A DNA stretch of 64,000 nucleotides from Granulosicoccus sp963833195 (GCA_963833195.1 CAWHXF010000028.1:372001-436000), one strand, 5' to 3'. Shown: positions 1 through 8,941, counted from the stretch's first letter. Program-made: numbers and translations. Notes: a model not told the origin generated them from the sequence alone.

Positions 1-292
1 ACCGGTCTCGCGCGCGACCGCGACGCCGACGTTCTCGACAGATTTCCTGACTTGGCGCGAGCCGGTGCGACTCCGACCGGAACCGCGGACCGCGGGCGGC
101 CGAGCGGTCGCCTACAGCCGCCCCGTGTGCGACGCGATCTGCTTCCACAAGCGACCAGCGCACCGCGGCGCGGGCTCCCAGGCGACGGCGCCCGCCGACC
201 GGGCGCGCTCGTTTGCCGCGCGCATGAAGCTATGGTAAGACATGGCGCAGGCGCGCCGGCCCGGTTCGCGCCGCGACACGCGTGGAGAGACG
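1..292. other. Leader region before the first importer operon
   Basis: No gene could be supported here. The top strand is open in one frame, but codon third positions are not consistently G or C as they are in the real genes, so it looks like a chance extension. The region presumably holds the promoter of the importer operon. The only clear signal is a GGAGAGA ribosome-binding site at 284-290. The first ~45 bases could be the end of a gene outside the window, but this cannot be decided. Confidence 0.4.
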
Positions 293-1621
293 ATGATCCG
301 TACGGCAAGCACTTCGTTCACGGTCGCCGCCGCGGCGCTTGTCACCCTCGCCGTCGCGGGCAACGTGGCCGCCCAGGACGAGCTTCCGTACGGGCTGAAG
401 GCCGGCAAGCCCTACGACGGCGTCACCCTGTCGATCCTGTCGGTCGTCACGCCGCAGTTCGATGGCCTGAAGCTCAGGGACGAGGAGTTCACCGAGCTCA
501 CCGGCATCGAGACCGAGTGGACGTTCATCCCGTTCGGATCCTTGCAGGACAAGCTCTCCACCGAGGGCATAGCGGCCACGGGCGAGTTCGACGTCGTCAA
601 CTACCTCGACAGCTGGGGCCCGACGAACGCCTACTGGATGCGCCCGATCGACGATCTCCTCGAGGCCGACGGCATCTCCATGGACCGCTACCCGCCGGCC
701 TTCGCGAAATCCGCACAGTACGAGGGCAAGACGATGGGCTTCCCGCTGCGCGCGCACGCGCAGCTGATGTTCTATCGCAAGGACCTGATGGACGCACCGC
801 CGACGAGCTGGGAAGAGGTGATAGAGATCGGCAAGGAGCTCAAGGAGACGCACCCCGAGATCGCACCGCTCGCGCTGTACTACAACAACGACGGCAACCG
901 CCAGAACCTGTTCGTGTGGCTGAACTTCCTGTGGGCCGCGGGCGCCGAGCTGTTCGACGACGAGGGCAAGCCGGCGTGGACCAGCGAGGCGGGCCTCAAG
1001 GCGACCGAGGACTACGTCGCGCTGCACACCGTGGAGAAGGTGACCAACGAAGCGTCGCTGTCGTTCGTCGAGGCGGACGCGCGCCAGTCCTTCATTCAGG
1101 GCAACAGCGCGATGACGCCGCAGTGGTGGTGGGCCTACTCCTCGATGCTGGACCCCGAGCAGTCGACGCTGAGCGAGGAGCAGGTCGGCTTCGCGGCCAT
1201 GCCCGCCTACGAGGGCGAGACGGTGACCTACGCCATCTCGATGCCCTTCTCGATCTCCACCTACTCCAAGCAGCAGGAGGCCGCCTGGGAGTTCCTGAAA
1301 TGGCTGTCGAACCCCGAGCTCGAGAAGAAGAACGCCACCGAGCGCGAGGTGGCCGGCGAGAGCATCGTCAACAACGTCGTCACGCACATCGAGAACCTGA
1401 CCGACGCCGACATCAACGCGGCCAACGCGAACATCCAGCGAGCCGCCTACGAGTCGCTCGCCGACTCCGACATCATGCCGCAGATCGCCGAGTGGCCCGA
1501 GGTCGGCGACCTGTTGTCGGCGGCGATCGCAGAGGCGGCAGCAGGCGGCGACGTGAGGCAACTGATGACCGACGCGGCCGAGCAGGCCACCAAGGTGCTC
1601 AAGCGCGCGGGGCGCATCTGA
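293..1621 (+). CDS. ABC transporter sugar-binding protein (family 1 extracellular solute-binding)
   Basis: Periplasmic binding protein that would deliver a carbohydrate-type solute to the permeases encoded just downstream. The ATG at 293 is chosen over an in-frame ATG at 242 because a GGAGAGA ribosome-binding site sits 2 bases before it and the protein then begins with a typical Sec signal peptide (MIRT, then an Ala/Val-rich stretch, cleavage near NVAAQ). About 442 residues, normal for the family. The body has the two-lobe binding-protein look: a conserved FYRKDLMD segment near the hinge, then a Trp-rich stretch (QWWWAY) of the kind that stacks on sugar rings. No lipobox is present, so it is probably soluble. 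It is the first gene of a four-gene importer operon; the substrate is unknown. Confidence 0.9.
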   Translation: MIRTASTSFTVAAAALVTLAVAGNVAAQDELPYGLKAGKPYDGVTLSILSVVTPQFDGLKLRDEEFTELTGIETEWTFIPFGSLQDKLSTEGIAATGEFDVVNYLDSWGPTNAYWMRPIDDLLEADGISMDRYPPAFAKSAQYEGKTMGFPLRAHAQLMFYRKDLMDAPPTSWEEVIEIGKELKETHPEIAPLALYYNNDGNRQNLFVWLNFLWAAGAELFDDEGKPAWTSEAGLKATEDYVALHTVEKVTNEASLSFVEADARQSFIQGNSAMTPQWWWAYSSMLDPEQSTLSEEQVGFAAMPAYEGETVTYAISMPFSISTYSKQQEAAWEFLKWLSNPELEKKNATEREVAGESIVNNVVTHIENLTDADINAANANIQRAAYESLADSDIMPQIAEWPEVGDLLSAAIAEAAAGGDVRQLMTDAAEQATKVLKRAGRI

Positions 1622-1666
1622 CACGGCCGTCGCGCGAGGTGTCGCACACGGCCTGAACCGCGCCCG

Positions 1667-2539
1667 ATGCGCGATCGCACGCTGAAGTACCTGCTCGTCG
1701 CGCCGGCGGTCCTGGTCGTCGGGGCGACGGCCGTGTGGCCGCTGGCGGAGTCGCTGCGGCTTTCGATGTACGCGGGCCGCCTGTCGCGGCCCGGCTTCCC
1801 GCAGGCCTTCGTGGGCACCGAGCAGTACGCCTGGGCCTTCCTGGAGGAGCCGGCGTTCTGGAACTCGGTGTGGGTCACCGCCTGGTTCACGATAGTGACC
1901 GTGGCACTGACGACGGCGTGCGCGCTCGCCTTCGCGCTGCTCCTGGCACCGGGAGGCCGCTTCCGGAGCGGCGTGCAGTCGCTGCTGATCCTGCCGTTCG
2001 CCATGAGTCCCGCGCTGATCGGGGTCTCGTTCCGCTTCATGTTCAACCCCGAGTTCGGCCTCTTCGACGCGGTGCTGTCGAACGCGCTGCCCTTCGCGGC
2101 CGACATCAACTGGCTGGCCGACCCGCGCTTCGCGTTCTGGGTCGTGGTGGTGGCCGACGTGTGGGGCTGGATACCGTTTCTCACGCTGGTGCTCATCGGC
2201 GGGTTGGCCTCCATTCCGCGCGAGACCCAGGAAGCCGCCGGCATCGACGGTGCGTCGTCCTGGCGCGTGTTCAAGGACATCACCGTGCCGCAGCTGCTGC
2301 CGGTACTCGCCGTGGTCGTCATCCTGAAGGCGATCTTCAGCCTGAAGACGTTCGACCTGGTGTTCATGCTCACCAACGGCGGGCCGGGCAACGCCACGCA
2401 GACGCTGTCGCACTACGTCTACTTCAACGGCTTCAAGTACGCCGAGTTCGGCTACGCCTCGGCGGTCGCCTGGCTCATGGTGATTCCCATGCTGGTGCTG
2501 ACCTACTTCTATGCCCGCTTCGTGTTCGACCGCAAGTGA
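1667..2539 (+). CDS. Carbohydrate ABC transporter permease (MalF/UgpA type)
   Basis: Inner-membrane permease of the importer, 290 residues with six predicted hydrophobic segments. It carries the EAA loop typical of MalF-type permeases: QEAAGIDGASSWRVFKDIT near residues 187-205, which docks to the ATPase. A conserved TNGGPGNAT segment follows. It starts 45 bases after the binding-protein gene and its stop codon overlaps the next permease. Family assignment is secure; substrate is inferred only from context. Confidence 0.92.
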   Translation: MRDRTLKYLLVAPAVLVVGATAVWPLAESLRLSMYAGRLSRPGFPQAFVGTEQYAWAFLEEPAFWNSVWVTAWFTIVTVALTTACALAFALLLAPGGRFRSGVQSLLILPFAMSPALIGVSFRFMFNPEFGLFDAVLSNALPFAADINWLADPRFAFWVVVVADVWGWIPFLTLVLIGGLASIPRETQEAAGIDGASSWRVFKDITVPQLLPVLAVVVILKAIFSLKTFDLVFMLTNGGPGNATQTLSHYVYFNGFKYAEFGYASAVAWLMVIPMLVLTYFYARFVFDRK

Positions 2540-3363
2540 AGGCCCGCACCCGTCGCCGGCTGATCCGTGCGCTGCAGAACGCCGCCATCGTCGGCTTCAT
2601 ACTCGTGATGCTCGTACCCATCGCGTGGATCGTGCTGGCGGCGTTCAAGCGGCACGTGGACGTCTACCAGCTGAAGCTCCTGTTCTCGCCCACGCTCGAG
2701 AACTTCGCGCGCGTGTTCGACGAGCCCTACGATCTCGGGCAGAAGCTCTTCAACTCCACCGTGGTCGCGACGCTCACCGTGCTGCTGGCGATACCGGTGG
2801 CGACGGCGGCGGCCTACGCCTTCTCGCGCTTCCGGCTTCGCGCACAGAGCCTGCTGCTCGCGATCATCCTGGCGACGCAGTTCGTGCCGGCCGTGGTCAT
2901 CGTGCTGCCGTTCTTCATCATGTACCGGGACCTCGGGCTGCTCGACACGCTGACGGGACTCGTGATCGTGAACCTCGCCATCGTCATGCCGTTCGCCATC
3001 TGGATGATCAAGGGCTTCATCGACGGCATACCGATCGACACCGAGGAGGCCGCGCTGGTGGACGGCTCCTCGCGGCTGCAGGTAATCCGGAACATCGTGC
3101 TGCCGATGGCGGCGCCGGGGCTCGTCACCGCCGGCATCTTCTGCTTCATCATCGCGTGGAACGAGTTCCTGTTCGCGTTGATCCTCACGAGCAAGGAGGC
3201 CGTCACGCTGCCCATCGGGCTCGCCCTCTTCAAGGCCGAGGAGGGGGACCTGTGGAACCTGCTCTCGGCCGCCGGCATCATCATCATGGTGCCGATGTTC
3301 GTGCTGGCGCTCATCATCCGGAAGCACTTCGTGCAGGGCATGACGATGGGAGCGGTGCGCTGA
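2536..3363 (+). CDS. Carbohydrate ABC transporter permease (MalG/UgpE type)
   Basis: Second inner-membrane permease of the importer, about 275 residues. The start is a GTG at 2536 that overlaps the stop of the preceding permease (GTGA), giving the protein VKARTRRRLI followed by the first membrane segment. The MalG-type EAA loop is visible (EEAALVDGSSRLQVIRNI), and the C-terminus (FVQGMTMGAVR) is the conserved end of this family. It should pair with the MalF-type subunit to form the pore. Translational coupling by overlap is likely on both sides. Confidence 0.92.
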   Translation: MKARTRRRLIRALQNAAIVGFILVMLVPIAWIVLAAFKRHVDVYQLKLLFSPTLENFARVFDEPYDLGQKLFNSTVVATLTVLLAIPVATAAAYAFSRFRLRAQSLLLAIILATQFVPAVVIVLPFFIMYRDLGLLDTLTGLVIVNLAIVMPFAIWMIKGFIDGIPIDTEEAALVDGSSRLQVIRNIVLPMAAPGLVTAGIFCFIIAWNEFLFALILTSKEAVTLPIGLALFKAEEGDLWNLLSAAGIIIMVPMFVLALIIRKHFVQGMTMGAVR

Positions 3364-4421
3364 TGGCGGGCGTCTCGCTGGTGAACGTCACCAAGCGCTG
3401 GGGGGATTTCGTCGGCGTCGACGATCAGTCGCTCGACATCGCGGACCAGGAGTTCCTGGTGCTGCTCGGCCCGTCCGGCTGCGGCAAGACCACGACCATG
3501 CGCATGATCGCGGGGCTCGAGGAGCCGACCTCGGGCGACATCCTGATCGGCGGGCGCCGCGTCAACGACGAGCTGCCGAAGGACCGCGACGTCGCGATGG
3601 TGTTCCAGAACTACGGGCTCTACCCGCACATGACGGTGGCCGACAACATCGCCTATCCGCTCAAGGTGCGCGGCGTGCCGAAGGCCGAGATCCCCGCGCG
3701 CGTGCGCGCCGCGGCCGAGCAGGTGGAGCTCGTGGAGTTGCTGGATCGCCGGCCCAAGGCCCTGTCGGGCGGGCAGCGCCAGCGCGTGGCGCTGGCGCGC
3801 GCCATCGTGCGCACCCCGCAGGTGTTCCTGATGGACGAGCCGCTGTCGAACCTCGACGCCAAGCTGCGCGTGACGATGCGCGCCGAGCTCAAGCACCTGT
3901 CGCACAAGCTGCGCATCACCACGGTCTACGTCACGCACGACCAGATCGAGGCCATGACGCTCGCCGACCGCGTCGCCGTCATGGACCGTGGTCGCATCCA
4001 GCAGCTCGGCACCCCGACCGACATCTACAACGACCCGCAGACCCTCTTCGTGGCGGGCTTCATCGGCTCCCCCGCCATGAACCTCGTCGAAGGCCGCGTG
4101 AGCGACGGGCGCTTCGTCGCCGACGGCGTGCCGCTGATCGCCAGCCCCACGCCGGACCGCGACGCTCTGGTGCTCGGCATCCGTCCGGAGGACATCACCG
4201 TGGTCGCCCCCGGCCAGGGCGACTTCGATGCGCCGGTGTTCGCTTCGGAGAACACCGGCGAGAGCGTGCTGGTCACGGTCAGCGCGGGCGCCAGGCGCAT
4301 CACGGCCAAGGCCGACCGGCACGCGCGCGCCGAGATCGACGAGACGATCGGGCTGAAGGTGGACGCGGCGCACGTGTACCTGTTCGATCGCGGCACCGGC
4401 ACGCGCGTCGACGCGGGCTGA
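3363..4421 (+). CDS. ABC transporter ATP-binding protein (MalK/UgpC type)
   Basis: Cytoplasmic ATPase energising the importer, 352 residues. The start ATG shares its A with the TGA of the preceding permease (TGATG). Walker A is GPSGCGKTT near residues 37-45, the signature is LSGGQRQRVALARA, Walker B is VFLMDEPLSNLD, and the switch His lies in YVTHDQIEAM. A C-terminal TOBE-type regulatory domain (VLGIRPEDITV and onward) is as in MalK/UgpC/MsmX ATPases. It completes a full importer; a 23-base gap separates it from the downstream hydrolase. Confidence 0.95.
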   Translation: MAGVSLVNVTKRWGDFVGVDDQSLDIADQEFLVLLGPSGCGKTTTMRMIAGLEEPTSGDILIGGRRVNDELPKDRDVAMVFQNYGLYPHMTVADNIAYPLKVRGVPKAEIPARVRAAAEQVELVELLDRRPKALSGGQRQRVALARAIVRTPQVFLMDEPLSNLDAKLRVTMRAELKHLSHKLRITTVYVTHDQIEAMTLADRVAVMDRGRIQQLGTPTDIYNDPQTLFVAGFIGSPAMNLVEGRVSDGRFVADGVPLIASPTPDRDALVLGIRPEDITVVAPGQGDFDAPVFASENTGESVLVTVSAGARRITAKADRHARAEIDETIGLKVDAAHVYLFDRGTGTRVDAG

Positions 4422-4444
4422 ACGCTCGGCGCCGGCTCCGTCGA

Positions 4445-5146
4445 ATGTCCCTCTCGCCCCTGTTGCTGCTGCCGGGCCTGATGTGCGATGCCCGGCTCTT
4501 CGCGCATCAGCTCGCGCGCTTCTCGGCCGAACGCCCCGTGCAGGTCGGATGTCTGACCGGAGCGGACACGATGACCGGCCTGGCGCACCGCGTCCTGGCG
4601 GCCGCCCCGCCCGAGTTCGCGCTCGCCGGCCTGTCGATGGGCGGCATCGTCGCGATGGAGATTTGCCGGCTCGAACCGGAGCGCGTGCGCGCGCTCGCGC
4701 TGCTGGACACCAACCCGCTGCCGGAACCCGCGGACGTCGCGGCCGCGCGCTCGCTGCAGGTCGAGCGCGTCGCGGGTGGCGCCCTGGTCGAGGTCATGCG
4801 CGACGAGCTCAAGCCCAACTACCTCGCCGACGGCCCACGACGGACGGACGTGCTGGAGCTGTGCATGGCGATGGGATGCGCGCTCGGTCCCGATGTGTTC
4901 GCCTCCCAGTCGCGCGCGATCGCCACGCGTCCGGACCAACGCGGCACGCTAGCGGGCGTCCGCGTGCCCACGCTCGTGCTGACGGGCGAGCGCGACGGGC
5001 TGTGCCCGATGGAGCGTCACGAGCTGATGCACGCGCTGATTCCCGGATCGACGCTGCGCGTGATCCCCGGCGCCGGCCACCTGCCGACGCTCGAGCAACC
5101 CGAACGCACCACCGAGGCGATGAGCGAATGGCTGGCCCGAGCCTGA
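4445..5146 (+). CDS. Alpha/beta hydrolase
   Basis: Alpha/beta-fold hydrolase of 233 residues. The nucleophile elbow is GLSMGG (Ser near residue 61), the acidic residue is probably in LTGERDGLCP, and the catalytic His is in GAGHLPTLEQP near the C-terminus. The oxyanion segment LLLPGLMCDARLF is at the N-terminus. It lies 23 bases after the importer ATPase and overlaps the RraA-like gene, so it may process the imported compound, for example as an esterase or lactonase. The substrate is inferred from context only. Confidence 0.85.
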   Translation: MSLSPLLLLPGLMCDARLFAHQLARFSAERPVQVGCLTGADTMTGLAHRVLAAAPPEFALAGLSMGGIVAMEICRLEPERVRALALLDTNPLPEPADVAAARSLQVERVAGGALVEVMRDELKPNYLADGPRRTDVLELCMAMGCALGPDVFASQSRAIATRPDQRGTLAGVRVPTLVLTGERDGLCPMERHELMHALIPGSTLRVIPGAGHLPTLEQPERTTEAMSEWLARA

Positions 5147-5838
5147 CCCCCGAGCTGCTCGCGCGCCTGCGCGCGGTCGATACCCCGACGGTGTGCAACG
5201 CGATCGAGGTGGCCCAGGGCCGTCGCGGCTTCGCCGCGTTCACGCGCCGCACGGTGATGGCCTCCGATCCCGATGCGCCGGCCGCGGTCGGCTTCGCCGC
5301 CACCGCGGTCATCGCCGGGCGCGAGCCGCCCACCGAACCCGCCGAGACGATCCGTGCGCGCCGGCTCGACTACTTCCGCCACATGGCCGCCGCTCCGGCA
5401 CCGGCGCTGGCGGTGGTGCAGGACGTCGACTACCCGGAGTGCGTCGGTGCCTGGTGGGGCGAGGTGCACACCGTCGTGCACCGGGGACTCGGGATGGTCG
5501 GCGCGCTGACCGACGGCGCGATGCGCGACCTCGGGGATCTCGCCCCGGGCTTCCCGGTCATCGCGGGCTCCGTCGGTCCGAGCCACGGCTTCGTGCACGT
5601 GCGCGCCATCGACGTGCCGGTGACGCTGTTCGGCCTGGGCATCCGGTCCGGCGATCTCGTGCACGCCGACCGGCACGGCGCGCTCGTGGTGCCGCCCGAG
5701 GTCTGGTCGACGCTGGAGGCGGCCATCGATCGGCTGCACGACAGCGAACGGCTGATCCTCGAGCCCGCACGCGGCGACGGCTTCGACATCGACGCGCTCG
5801 AGGTGGCCTGGCGAGCGTTCGAGAGGGCCCGAACCTGA
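5128..5838 (+). CDS. RraA-family protein (aldolase/decarboxylase-like fold)
   Basis: Member of the RraA / HMG aldolase superfamily, about 236 residues. The N-terminus LRAVDTPTVCNAIE is the usual start of this family, and the conserved GDLVHADRHGALVVPPE stretch near residues 173-189 is diagnostic. The family includes RNase E inhibitors and 4-hydroxy-4-methyl-2-oxoglutarate aldolases. In this catabolic setting an aldolase or decarboxylase role is more likely than RNase control. The start ATG at 5128 overlaps the end of the hydrolase gene by 19 bases, and the 3' end overlaps the next gene. Confidence 0.85.
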   Translation: MAGPSLTPELLARLRAVDTPTVCNAIEVAQGRRGFAAFTRRTVMASDPDAPAAVGFAATAVIAGREPPTEPAETIRARRLDYFRHMAAAPAPALAVVQDVDYPECVGAWWGEVHTVVHRGLGMVGALTDGAMRDLGDLAPGFPVIAGSVGPSHGFVHVRAIDVPVTLFGLGIRSGDLVHADRHGALVVPPEVWSTLEAAIDRLHDSERLILEPARGDGFDIDALEVAWRAFERART

Positions 5839-6719
5839 GCGCGGACCACGCCGGAGCGCCCGACGGCCTGAGCGACTCGCTCGCCCTGCTCGGCACCAAG
5901 GGAGGACCGGCCATCCGACCGGGCTCGACCATGCCGACCTCCAGCCTGCTGCGCCTCGACGGGCGCACCATCGTCGTCGACTGCGGGCTCGGCGTGACGC
6001 GCGGGCTCGTGGACCAGCACATGGCGCTGGAGTCGCTGTCGCTGATCTTCGTGACTCATCTGCACTCGGACCACTACCTCGAGCTCGGTCCGCTGCTGCA
6101 CACGGCATGGACGGCCGGGCTCGCGACGCCGGTGCACGTGTACGGCCCCACCGGGCTCGCTCGCTACTGGAAGCACTTCCTCGAATCCATGCGCGCCGAC
6201 GTCGAGTTGCGCATAGACGACGAGGGCCGCCCGGATCTCGGCGCGCTCGTCGCCGTGCACGCGATCGATGCCGGCGAGGTGCTGGCAGAGGACGGTCTCG
6301 TCGTCGACGCCATGAGGAACACGCACCCGCCGCTGATCGACACCTTCGCGCTGCGCTTCGCGGCCAACGGCAAGCGCGTGGTGTTCTCGGGCGATACCGC
6401 CCCGCTGCCGGCGCTCTCGGAATTCGCACGCGGCGCGGACCTCCTGGTGCACGAGGCCATGCTCGAGGCCGCCCTGCCCGCGCTGTTCGCGCGGGTCGGC
6501 AACGGCGACGACCGATTGCGAAGGCACTGGATGCGCTCGCACACCCTCGCGCACGATGCGGCCGCCGTCGCCGGCACCGCGAACGTGGCCGCGCTGGCGC
6601 TGCACCACCTGATCCCGTCGGACGACCCGGACTGCACCGAGGCGCACTGGCGCACCGCGGCGGACGCGTTCGATGGCGTGCTGTACATCGGCCGCGACGG
6701 CCTCGTCATTCCGCTGTGA
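5835..6719 (+). CDS. MBL-fold metallo-hydrolase, apparent CTG start
   Basis: Metallo-beta-lactamase-fold hydrolase of about 294 residues. The metal motif THLHSDHYLEL (HxHxDH) is intact, VVFSGDT supplies the later Asp ligand, and a C-terminal LALHHLIPS supplies the last His. The family N-terminus LGTKGGPAIRPGS is coding, yet no ATG, GTG or TTG lies in frame between the upstream gene and that segment. The only fitting initiator is the CTG at 5835, overlapping the upstream TGA as CTGA, with a GAGGG-like purine run about 7 bases before it. The first in-frame ATG (5931) would cut off conserved sequence. It ends the first importer operon and probably acts on a ring-opened or ester intermediate. Confidence 0.82.
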   Translation: MSADHAGAPDGLSDSLALLGTKGGPAIRPGSTMPTSSLLRLDGRTIVVDCGLGVTRGLVDQHMALESLSLIFVTHLHSDHYLELGPLLHTAWTAGLATPVHVYGPTGLARYWKHFLESMRADVELRIDDEGRPDLGALVAVHAIDAGEVLAEDGLVVDAMRNTHPPLIDTFALRFAANGKRVVFSGDTAPLPALSEFARGADLLVHEAMLEAALPALFARVGNGDDRLRRHWMRSHTLAHDAAAVAGTANVAALALHHLIPSDDPDCTEAHWRTAADAFDGVLYIGRDGLVIPL

Positions 6720-6816
6720 AGGTCCGTCTGCAAGAACGCCCGAGAACGGGCCCGCGAGAAGAGCCTGCTCCTACACTGCCGCGCGTTTCCACCCAGTCCA
6801 AGGACACCCCGCGCGC

Positions 6817-7437
6817 ATGACGACCATCCTGCACATCGATGCCAGCTCCGACACCCCCGAGTCCTCCCACTCCCGCAGGCTCTCCGCCGAGCTCGTGCGG
6901 AAGCTCTCGGACAAGCTGCCCGACGTCGAGGTGACGCGACGCGACGTGACCGCCGAGCCGCCGCCGCACGTCGGCGTGGGCCTGCGGAACGGCTGGTCGA
7001 CCGACGAGGCCGGACGCACGCCCGATGCGGTGCAGTGGGTGACGCGCAGCGAGGGATTCATCGGCGAGCTGAAGGCCGCCGACATCGTCGTCATCGGCTC
7101 GCCGATGTACAACTTCACGGTGCCCTCCACGCTGAAGGCCTGGATCGACCACGTGGCGATCGCCGGCCAGACGTTCCGCTACACCGACAAGGGGCCGCAA
7201 GGGTTGCTGGAGAACAAGAGGGCCTATCTCGCGCTCTCCAGCGGCGGCGTCTACACCGAGGGCCCGGCTGCCGGGCTCGAGCACCTGGGGACCTACCTGA
7301 CGGGCGTGCTCGGCTTCATGGGCATCGGGAACGTCGAGATCGTGCGTGCCGAGGGCGTGGCGATGGGTCCCGACAAGAGCGCCGAGGCCCTGCGCGCGGC
7401 GTCCGCCCGCATCGACGAGCTGGTCGCGGCGGCCTGA
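6817..7437 (+). CDS. azoR: FMN-dependent NADH-azoreductase
   Basis: Flavodoxin-like quinone/azo-compound reductase, 206 residues, close to the usual AzoR length. The N-terminus MTTILHIDASSDTPESSHSR is the phosphate-binding start of the family, and GSPMYNFTVPSTLKAWIDH near residues 94-112 is its FMN-binding signature. ATG 6817 is chosen because the conserved strand starts directly there; an earlier in-frame ATG at 6673 would add unrelated residues and overlap the upstream gene. About 97 bases separate it from the MBL gene, so it is likely its own transcription unit. In the cell it would detoxify quinones. Confidence 0.92.
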   Translation: MTTILHIDASSDTPESSHSRRLSAELVRKLSDKLPDVEVTRRDVTAEPPPHVGVGLRNGWSTDEAGRTPDAVQWVTRSEGFIGELKAADIVVIGSPMYNFTVPSTLKAWIDHVAIAGQTFRYTDKGPQGLLENKRAYLALSSGGVYTEGPAAGLEHLGTYLTGVLGFMGIGNVEIVRAEGVAMGPDKSAEALRAASARIDELVAAA

Positions 7438-7517
7438 AACACGCGACCGAACGTGCGCGAGTTCGTACCGAAACCGAGCGGCCAGTCAAGAAAGTACAGA
7501 AACTTCCTCCTCCAGTA

Positions 7518-7547
7518 TTGTCGCGGCACCTGTGCCGAACTTACATT
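7518..7547 (+). promoter_or_regulatory. Possible promoter of the polyol operon
   Basis: The 161-base gap 7438-7598 is visibly less GC-rich than its surroundings. It contains TTGTCG (7518-7523) and TACATT (7542-7547) separated by 18 bases, a weak match to a sigma-70 promoter. A strong GGAGGA ribosome-binding site follows at 7584-7589. An AraC-type activator site is expected near here but no clear direct repeat was identified. Confidence 0.3.
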
Positions 7548-7598
7548 GGTGCCGTTGCGGACAAGCAGCATTCCCGATCCACCGGAGGATACCGACAG

Positions 7599-8915
7599 AT
7601 GCGGATTCAGAAAACCGCCATTGCACTGGCCGTCGCGGCCATCGGCGGCGGCACGTCGCTCGCCGCCAGCGCCGCCACGCTGACCATCGCCACCGTGAAC
7701 AACGGCGACATGGTCCGCATGCAGGGCCTGACCGACGACTTCACGGAAAAGAACCCCGACATCGAGCTCGAGTGGGTGACCCTCGAGGAGAACGTGCTGC
7801 GCCAGCGCGTCACGACCGATGTCGCCACGCGAGGCGGTCAGTACGACGTCATGACCATCGGCACCTACGAGGTGCCGATCTGGGCGAACCAGGGCTGGCT
7901 CGTGGCGCTCGACGACCTGGGCGAGGAGTACGACGCCGACGACCTGCTGCCCGCCATCCGCGAGGGACTGACGGTGGACGGCACGCTGTACGCCGCCCCG
8001 TTCTACGGCGAGTCCTCGATGGTCATGTACCGCACCGACCTGATGGAGGCCGCCGGGCTCGAGATGCCCGACGCTCCCACCTGGGAGTTCATCGCCGAGG
8101 CCGCCCGCGCGATGACGGACAAGGACAACGAGATCTACGGCGTGTGCATGCGCGGCAAGGCCGGCTGGGGCGAGAACATGGCGTTCCTGACCTCCATGTC
8201 GAACTCGTTCGGCGCGCGGCTGTTCGACATGGACTGGAAGCCGCAGTTCGACAGCCCCGAATGGGCCGAGACGCTGAACTTCTACGTCGACCTCATGAAC
8301 GACGCGGGCCCTCCGGGCGCCTCGTCCAACGGCTTCAACGAGAACCTCGCGCTGTTCCAGAACGGGCAGTGCGGCATGTGGATCGACGCCACCGTCGCGG
8401 CCTCGTTCGTCACGAACCCCGATGACTCCAAGGTCGCCGACAGCGTCGGCTTCGCGCTCGCTCCGGACAACGGTCTCGGCAAGCGCAGCAACTGGCTGTG
8501 GGCGTGGTCGCTCGCGGTGCCTGCCGGCACCGACGAGGAGGAGGCCGCGAAGAAGTTCGTGGCCTGGGCGACGTCGAAGGAGTACCTGCAGCTCGTTGCC
8601 GACAACGAGGGCTGGGCCAACGTGCCGCCCGGCACGCGTCTCTCGCTCTACGAGAACCCCGAGTACCAGGAGGTCCCGTTCGCGGCCATGACGCTCGAGA
8701 GCATCAACTCGGCCAACCCCACGGAGCCGTCCGTGCAGGACGTGCCCTACGTGGGCGTGCAGTTCGCGGCCATTCCGGAGTTCCAGGGTATCGGCACCGC
8801 CGTGGGCCAGCAGTTCGCGGCCGCGCTCGCCGGGCAGTCCAGCGTCGAGCAGGCGCTCCAGAACGCGCAGCAGCTCACGCAGCGCGAGATGGACAAGGCC
8901 GGCTACCCGAAGTAG
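7599..8915 (+). CDS. Polyol/sugar ABC transporter substrate-binding protein
   Basis: Periplasmic binding protein of the second importer, 438 residues. ATG 7599 lies 9 bases after GGAGGA and starts a standard Sec signal peptide (MRIQKTAIALAV, cleavage near SAATL). The mature part begins LTIATVNNGDM, and GTYEVPIWANQGWL resembles sorbitol/mannitol-binding proteins (SmoE family). Together with two permeases, an ATPase and a mannitol-type dehydrogenase this suggests a sugar-alcohol ligand. A GC hairpin lies just after its stop codon, as often seen where binding proteins are made in excess over the permeases. Confidence 0.9.
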   Translation: MRIQKTAIALAVAAIGGGTSLAASAATLTIATVNNGDMVRMQGLTDDFTEKNPDIELEWVTLEENVLRQRVTTDVATRGGQYDVMTIGTYEVPIWANQGWLVALDDLGEEYDADDLLPAIREGLTVDGTLYAAPFYGESSMVMYRTDLMEAAGLEMPDAPTWEFIAEAARAMTDKDNEIYGVCMRGKAGWGENMAFLTSMSNSFGARLFDMDWKPQFDSPEWAETLNFYVDLMNDAGPPGASSNGFNENLALFQNGQCGMWIDATVAASFVTNPDDSKVADSVGFALAPDNGLGKRSNWLWAWSLAVPAGTDEEEAAKKFVAWATSKEYLQLVADNEGWANVPPGTRLSLYENPEYQEVPFAAMTLESINSANPTEPSVQDVPYVGVQFAAIPEFQGIGTAVGQQFAAALAGQSSVEQALQNAQQLTQREMDKAGYPK

Positions 8916-8923
8916 GTCGGCGC

Positions 8924-8941
8924 GCGCCCACGGACGGGCGC
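8924..8941 (+). other. Hairpin between binding-protein and permease genes
   Basis: GCGCCC (8924-8929) pairs with GGGCGC (8936-8941) around a 6-base loop, 8 bases after the binding-protein stop codon, within a 132-base gap. There is no T-run. It is more likely an mRNA-stabilising or attenuating hairpin (compare malE-malF) than a full terminator. In a sequence this GC-rich a 6-bp stem may also arise by chance. Confidence 0.35.

Noticed and set aside
52..1656. Top-strand frame covering the first binding-protein gene in another frame
   Set aside because: Poor third-position pattern, Arg-rich, and the overlapping frame encodes a clear solute-binding protein with signal peptide and ribosome-binding site.
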